A stretch of 17,655 bases of DNA from Clostridiales bacterium (GTDB taxonomy: Bacteria > Bacillota > Clostridia > Oscillospirales > Acutalibacteraceae): positions 1-17,655 of the forward strand of contig JAJQDK010000100.1 in the NCBI GenBank assembly GCA_021202245.1, read 5' to 3'. Position numbers and translations under genes: made by a program. The notes below the pieces were generated by a model that was not told where the DNA came from, searched no databases, and saw nothing but the letters and a program-made list of their open reading frames with translations. Positions within the stretch are counted from its first letter, which is position 1, and every line of letters begins with the position of its first letter. This document shows positions 13,711-17,655 of this stretch, piece after piece.

Positions 13711-15159
13711 ATGGGAGATATAACCAAATTAAAGCCGTTTGATGTTTTTGAAAATTTCAGGATTATTTGCTCAATTCCTCACGGTTCGGGAAATACTGAG
13801 CAGCTGAGCGATTATATTGTTTCTCAGGCCGAAAAGCTTAACTGCGAATATATCCGGGACGAGTCAAACAACGTGATTGTCTTTCTTGACGGCACCGAGG
13901 GCTATAAAAATGCCGAGCCTGTAATTTTGCAGGGGCATATTGATATGGTTTGCGATAAAACCGATGACTCCGACTGCGATATGCAAAACGATTCTCTTAC
14001 CCTACTCTGCGATGAAAAGGATATTTTTGCCGACAAAACCACCTTGGGCGGCGATGACGGCATAGCCGTGGCATATATGCTTACAATTATGAAGGACAGC
14101 GCAATCCCTCATCCGCCGTTAGAGCTGCTTTTTACTTCAGATGAGGAAATCGGTATGATTGGAGCAAGGGCTTTAAACGCCGATAACCTTCATACTAACA
14201 GAGTCATTAACATTGATTCCGAGGTTGAGGGCGTGCTTACCGTGAGCTGTGCGGGCGGCGTGAGAGCCGTGTGCAGCATTCCGGTCAAAAGGGAGAAGTC
14301 TGACGGACAAGCCTACACCGTCAGCATTACCGGTCTGCGCGGGGGTCACTCCGGCACGGAAATCAACACCGGCAGAGTAAACGCAATTAAGCTAATCGGC
14401 AGAATGTTAAATTATTTAATTCAGGAAGCTGATTTTAAAATTGCCGAAATTTACGGCGGCAAAAAGTACAATGCCATACCCAACGAAGCCTTCGCAAAGA
14501 TATGCGTAGCTTCAGACAGCGTTGAGGTCTTCTTGAAAGCAGCCGAAAAGTTTATCCATATGATTAAAACCGAAAAAATGATAAACGAGCCTGAGCTTTG
14601 CGTTGCGCTTGAAAAATGTGAATTACCCGACGAGTGCTTTGATTGTCACTCAACACAAACGGCTTTGTTAACTCTGCTGCAAGTACCCGACGGCGTTCAA
14701 ACTATGAGTCCTGACATTACCAATATGGTTCAAACATCGCTTAATATGGGAATCCTTGAAACAAAGAACGACCGTATTTCGCTGTATTTTCTGCTTAGGA
14801 GCAATGCCGCCGCCGGAAAACAGGCCATTGTTCAAAAGCTGAAGTCCTTTATTGAATATTTAAACGGCAATATTGAATTTATGTCCGATTATCCCGCTTG
14901 GGAATATCGTGCAGATTCAACGCTGCGTGACATTATGATTAAGGTGTATGCGGAGCTTTACGGCGAAGAGCCTGTAGTAACCGCCATTCACGCGGGACTT
15001 GAATGCAGCATCTTGGCAGGCAAGCTCAGCAATATGGACGCTGTTTCATTCGGCCCGAACATTTATCACGCTCACACTCCGCAGGAAAGAATGGAAATCG
15101 CTTCTGTTGACAGATGCTGGGAATACCTTAAGGCCGTGCTAAAAAATCTAAAAAATTAA
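13711..15159 (+). CDS. pepD: Aminoacyl-histidine dipeptidase (M20 family, PepD-like)
   Basis: This is a 482-aa cytoplasmic di-zinc peptidase of family M20C. Such enzymes (PepD, beta-Ala-His or Xaa-His dipeptidase) hydrolyse broad-range dipeptides after uptake. Metal and catalytic residues are all present: H76 and D78 in GHIDMV, D115 in GGDDG, E145 and E146 in SDEEIG, D169 in NIDSE, and H455 in YHAHTP. The lid/dimerisation domain lies between about 185 and 385, with GLRGGHSGTEI, a hallmark of the family. The length is typical. GGGGAGG is about 8 nt before the ATG. It starts an operon with the DUF819 membrane gene 17 nt downstream and is divergent from a proline-type symporter, which suggests peptide and amino-acid catabolism. 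Exact specificity cannot be read from sequence. Confidence 0.93.
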   Translation: MGDITKLKPFDVFENFRIICSIPHGSGNTEQLSDYIVSQAEKLNCEYIRDESNNVIVFLDGTEGYKNAEPVILQGHIDMVCDKTDDSDCDMQNDSLTLLCDEKDIFADKTTLGGDDGIAVAYMLTIMKDSAIPHPPLELLFTSDEEIGMIGARALNADNLHTNRVINIDSEVEGVLTVSCAGGVRAVCSIPVKREKSDGQAYTVSITGLRGGHSGTEINTGRVNAIKLIGRMLNYLIQEADFKIAEIYGGKKYNAIPNEAFAKICVASDSVEVFLKAAEKFIHMIKTEKMINEPELCVALEKCELPDECFDCHSTQTALLTLLQVPDGVQTMSPDITNMVQTSLNMGILETKNDRISLYFLLRSNAAAGKQAIVQKLKSFIEYLNGNIEFMSDYPAWEYRADSTLRDIMIKVYAELYGEEPVVTAIHAGLECSILAGKLSNMDAVSFGPNIYHAHTPQERMEIASVDRCWEYLKAVLKNLKN

Positions 15160-15176
15160 AATTTAAAGGAGACGTT

Positions 15177-16358
15177 ATGATTACTAACGGATTTTTATAT
15201 TTAGGATCTATTATTCTTATCTCTGCTTTACTCATCTATCTGCCTAAGATTTTCAAGGGTAAGGTAGCGCAAAAGATTTTTCAATTCGCACCACCGGTTG
15301 TACTTATATATTTAGGACTTATGGTTCTTTGCACTGTCAAGCTCTGGGACTTGGACGCAACAGCCGACACCTACACGGCTGTCAAGAATCCTATCCTTTA
15401 CGCTATGCTGTTTTTGATGCTTCTCAGATGCGACCTCAGAAAGATTATCAAGCTCGGCCCGAAAATGTTAATCGGATTTTTCTCAGCAACTGTTTCTATC
15501 GGCTTGGGCTTTGTTTTAGCGTTCATCATTATGAAGGGCGCCATCGGCTCTGACGCCTGGCAGTCTCTGGGCGCATTGTGCGGAAGCTGGATGGGAGGCG
15601 GCGGAAATATGCTTGCCATCCAAAGCGCGTTGAACGTAGACGAAAACGCTATGGGCTACGCCCTTGTTATGGACTCCATTTGCGCCACACTTTATGTTAT
15701 GTTCCTGCTGTGGGCAATCGGATTTTCCGAGAAATTCAATAAGTGGACAAAGGCCAACACAAAAGCCATTGACAGCGTAGGCAAAAGCTTAGCTGCCGAG
15801 GCTGCCAAGAACAAAAAGCCCATCACCTATCAGAACATTTCCATTTTAATCGGTTCGGCTCTCTTTGTTTCTGCCGGTTCCTCTCTGCTCGGTGAGCTTA
15901 TAGCTTCCGTTCCGGCGCTTTCCTTCTTTGACAAGGCTACCTGGACGGTACTTATTGTTACGCTCGCAGGCGTTCTTCTTGCTCTCACTCCGTTCGGCAA
16001 GCTTTCGGGTACGGAAGAGCTTTCAAACACCATGCTCTACATTGTAATCGCTCTCATCGCTTCCCGTGCCGACCTCAGCGCTATGGGCAACGCTCCCATG
16101 TGGCTACTCACCGGCCTTATCATTCTTGTTATCCACGTTGTAATTATGCTTTTGCTCGCAAAGCTGCTTCATCTGGATATTTTCACCTGTGCGGTTGCCT
16201 CGCTTGCTAATATAGGCGGTACGGCTACGGCTCCCGTCCTTGCAGGCACCTACAGCAGTGCGCTGGTTCCTGTCGGCATAGTAATGGCATTGCTCGGCTA
16301 TGTAATCGGCACCGGCGGCGGACTTTTAGTAGCTCAGATAATGAGTATGTTCGCTTAA
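15177..16358 (+). CDS. DUF819 family integral membrane protein
   Basis: This is a 393-aa polytopic membrane protein of the DUF819 (YjcL-like) family, with about ten or eleven hydrophobic helices. Seen: the conserved glycine-rich loop GSWMGGGGNMLAIQSAL (about 136-152), and near the C-terminus ANIGGTATAPVLAGTYSSAL followed by GYVIGTGGGLL. This pseudo-duplicated glycine-rich arrangement fits an inverted-repeat transporter fold. The function is not established; a carrier role is inferred. AAAGGAG is 6 nt before the ATG. It is the second gene of the pepD operon, so transport of a peptide or amino-acid product is plausible. The terminator at 16392 follows 34 nt after the stop. Confidence 0.88.
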   Translation: MITNGFLYLGSIILISALLIYLPKIFKGKVAQKIFQFAPPVVLIYLGLMVLCTVKLWDLDATADTYTAVKNPILYAMLFLMLLRCDLRKIIKLGPKMLIGFFSATVSIGLGFVLAFIIMKGAIGSDAWQSLGALCGSWMGGGGNMLAIQSALNVDENAMGYALVMDSICATLYVMFLLWAIGFSEKFNKWTKANTKAIDSVGKSLAAEAAKNKKPITYQNISILIGSALFVSAGSSLLGELIASVPALSFFDKATWTVLIVTLAGVLLALTPFGKLSGTEELSNTMLYIVIALIASRADLSAMGNAPMWLLTGLIILVIHVVIMLLLAKLLHLDIFTCAVASLANIGGTATAPVLAGTYSSALVPVGIVMALLGYVIGTGGGLLVAQIMSMFA

Positions 16359-16391
16359 ATTTCCGCTTTTGAACCAAAATCAAATAACATC

Positions 16392-16420
16392 AGCATGCCG
16401 ATTTCTCGGCGTGCTTTTTA
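16392..16420 (+). terminator. Terminator of the pepD-DUF819 operon
   Basis: AGCATGCCG and CGGCGTGCT (9 bp, one wobble) with an ATTTCT loop are followed by TTTTTAT. The hairpin contains the ATG at 16395 used by the next ORF, marking a junction with phage-derived DNA. Confidence 0.82.
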
Positions 16421-17090
16421 TATTCTATCTACCCCTGAAGCAACTCAGTTTCAACGTAATATGGAGCGCACAATACGCAAGCTTCAGCGAGAACGGCTTG
16501 CCTATGAAGCTGTAGGCGACACCGACAGAGCAACCGCAATCAATATCAGAATTAACCGCCTGAAGCAGAAGTACAAAGAATTCAGCAAGGCGGCAGGGCT
16601 GAAAGAACGCACTCAGAGGATGAATGTTGAATTTGACAATAATAATCCTGTTAAACCCGTTGCAAATTCGGATGAGAGTGGTATAATTGAATTAAATAGA
16701 AATACTGAATCGAGCAAACGCTTTTCTACCACGCAAGAACAAATAGATAACTTAATTGAGTGTGATTTAAGTGGTGTTAGCTTTACCTCTAAACCTAAAT
16801 ATAATTCACGTATAAAAGATAATGGTAAAACGACCATTAGAGAATATTCTGACGGAACAGTAAAAGAAATAGTTAAAGTTGAGATAGGAAAACAGGACAA
16901 GAGTAGCGCAGAATTTTTGGAGGATACCATACTACACGAAGAACTTGAAGCGCGCATAGCTATTCGCTCTAAGTATTCTGAAAGATACAAAAAATTGTAT
17001 AATTCATCTGAGACCGATAGACATAATTATATAAACAAAATAATCAAAAAATATTTTAAAATGAAGGGGTGGAACTATGACCTGGGATGA
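16395..17090 (+). CDS. 5'-truncated MuF-type phage minor capsid tail fused to a HEELEAR-motif domain (candidate polymorphic toxin)
   Basis: The ORF encodes up to 231 aa in three parts. Residues about 12-78 (STPEATQFQRNMERTIRKLQ, then YEAVGDTDRATAINIRINRL and FSKAAGL) resemble the C-terminal end of phage minor capsid/MuF proteins. Residues 79-112 are a polar linker. Residues 113-231 are an AT-rich domain I cannot name, with KYNSRIKDNGKTTIREY, VEIGKQDKSS, HEELEARIAIRS (H181, E182, E185) and a later H210. The ATG at 16395 is inside the preceding operon's terminator and has no ribosome binding site, so the capsid gene has lost its 5' end; the next ATG (16461) has none either. MuF proteins are known to carry exchangeable C-terminal toxins in temperate phages of Firmicutes. 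A toxin role here is inference; a structural or inactive remnant is equally possible. Confidence 0.6.
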   Translation: MPISRRAFYILSTPEATQFQRNMERTIRKLQRERLAYEAVGDTDRATAINIRINRLKQKYKEFSKAAGLKERTQRMNVEFDNNNPVKPVANSDESGIIELNRNTESSKRFSTTQEQIDNLIECDLSGVSFTSKPKYNSRIKDNGKTTIREYSDGTVKEIVKVEIGKQDKSSAEFLEDTILHEELEARIAIRSKYSERYKKLYNSSETDRHNYINKIIKKYFKMKGWNYDLG

Positions 17091-17283
17091 CGTAGAAGAC
17101 GTATTGTACGACGGAGCGGATAATGATATAAAAAGTTTAAAATGCCCTGATTGCGGCAGTCTGATACATTATCAATACAATGAGGAAACTAACTCTCTAA
17201 AATACGGATGTAAAAAATGTGGTATTGTTGTAAGAGGTCATAAATGCTCTAAAAAGCCGAATAGTTCTTATTGTGAGAATTAA
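17077..17283 (+). CDS. Small zinc-ribbon protein, candidate partner/immunity of the upstream domain
   Basis: This is a 68-aa protein with a four-cysteine zinc ribbon: C23-P-D-C26 (KCPDCG) and C45-K-K-C48 (GCKKCG). Further cysteines are at 57 and 66, with H55 between. The first 20 residues are acidic (TWDDVEDVLYDGADND). The ATG has AAGGGG about 8 nt upstream, and the gene overlaps the end of the preceding ORF by 14 nt, so the two are translationally linked. This layout is expected of an effector followed by its immunity or antitoxin protein, but no known immunity family is recognised. Base composition is AT-rich like the 3' half of the upstream gene, so the two probably moved together. Confidence 0.65.
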   Translation: MTWDDVEDVLYDGADNDIKSLKCPDCGSLIHYQYNEETNSLKYGCKKCGIVVRGHKCSKKPNSSYCEN

Positions 17284-17318
17284 ACTTTCTACATTTATAT
17301 AAAAAGCGGTGTATTAGA

Positions 17319-17429
17319 ATGGATAAAGTAGAAGATAAAATCATATTGAACGGCGACAATAATAAGGCTGCTGAACGATTAGAACAATGGATAAAAGAAC
17401 AAAACAAAAAGGAAAGTGAAAGCGAATGA
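17319..17429 (+). CDS. Small 36-aa phage-type ORF
   Basis: The ORF encodes a highly charged peptide starting MDKVEDKIILNGDNNKAAER and ending in a Lys/Glu-rich helix. The only possible ribosome binding site is AGCGGTG about 8 nt upstream, which is weak. Its stop overlaps the next start (ATGA), so it is coupled to the BC1881-like gene, supporting a real gene. Function unknown. Confidence 0.45.
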   Translation: MDKVEDKIILNGDNNKAAERLEQWIKEQNKKESESE

Positions 17430-17569
17430 ATTTATTAGAAATCCCAACTTGTGATTTAGTTGAGGAATTGAAAAAGCGTGAAGGAGTGGAAAGGCACGAG
17501 ATAGGACCGACTGCTACACTCACGGTAAAAACAGACGGTCCTGCAATAGTTCTTGTGGTTATTGATTAG
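17426..17569 (+). CDS. BC1881-like small phage protein
   Basis: The 47-aa product (MNLLEIPTCDLVEELKKREG, then VERHEIGPTATLTV and GPAIVLVVID) matches the pattern I know for the BC1881 family. Those are very small proteins of Firmicute prophages with an LVEELKKREGV helix and an ILVVID terminus. The biochemical role is not established. AAGGAAAG lies about 9 nt before the ATG, and the start overlaps the preceding stop. It normally belongs to the early or regulatory part of a phage genome, so its position right after a capsid-gene tail points to a rearranged prophage remnant. The last 86 bases (17570-17655) hold no supported gene; a frame opens at 17601 but lacks a ribosome binding site and runs off the end. 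Confidence 0.6.
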   Translation: MNLLEIPTCDLVEELKKREGVERHEIGPTATLTVKTDGPAIVLVVID

Positions 17570-17655
17570 CCTATGTTTTGTCAAGAAATTTTTTAAAAAT
17601 ATGAAGCTTCGGCGGATAAACAAAGATGAGACCCTCCGCACCTCTCCGCTCATTT

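Noticed and set aside
17601..17655. Partial ORF at the right edge (MKLRRINKDETLRTSP...)
   Set aside because: No ribosome binding site, only 18 codons visible, and it runs off the window.
1..17655. CRISPR arrays, tRNA or rRNA genes, complete insertion sequences
   Set aside because: No regularly spaced repeats of CRISPR type, no cloverleaf with a TTCRA arm, no rRNA-like sequence and no transposase were seen on reading both strands.

Overview
The window looks like chromosome of a strictly anaerobic, moderately AT-rich Firmicute of the class Clostridia, most like the Ruminococcus/Oscillospiraceae group. The signs are strong AGGAGG-type ribosome binding sites, a perfect CIRCE operator before groESL, an oxygen-sensitive class III ribonucleotide reductase, a secreted dockerin-bearing protein, and many small dispersed palindromic repeats. 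Taxonomy is inferred from gene content only.

Layout. (1) 56-1439: a TcdA-like E1-fold enzyme (+) converges on a Crp/Fnr-family regulator (-); their 3' ends overlap inside a short dispersed repeat. (2) 1440-4470: the regulator is divergent from nrdD-nrdG, which are translationally coupled and end at a clear terminator. The shared intergenic region holds a perfect TGTTGC-N4-GCAACA palindrome and an NrdR-like box. (3) 4571-6710: CIRCE-controlled groES-groEL with promoter and terminator. (4) 6711-8550: a gene-poor stretch with a cluster of GC-rich hairpins, a large 5'-leader hairpin, and a secreted dockerin-type gene that is cut by an in-frame stop. (5) 8719-11652: a polytopic O-antigen-ligase-like protein (-), a HAD phosphatase homologue lacking its nucleophile Asp, palindromes that may be insertion-sequence debris, and a small acidic EF-hand protein. 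(6) 11739-16420: a PutP-type Na+/solute symporter (-) divergent from an M20 dipeptidase (pepD-like) and a DUF819 membrane protein (+), a likely peptide and amino-acid use module. (7) 16395-17655: prophage debris. It holds the C-terminal end of a MuF-type minor capsid protein fused to an AT-rich 120-residue domain with an HEELEAR motif, an overlapping small zinc-ribbon gene, a 36-aa ORF and a BC1881-like phage gene.

How the parts may work together. The Crp/Fnr-like regulator has a perfect palindromic site at its own divergent promoter, and a near copy (TGTTGC-N4-GCAAAA) lies between putP and pepD 12 kb away. This suggests a small local regulon linking anaerobic deoxynucleotide synthesis with amino-acid and peptide uptake. 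The best candidate for an unfamiliar system is the prophage-derived MuF-tail/HEELEAR-domain gene with its overlapping zinc-ribbon partner, which has the layout of a polymorphic toxin and immunity pair, although the first gene has lost its 5' end and ribosome binding site.
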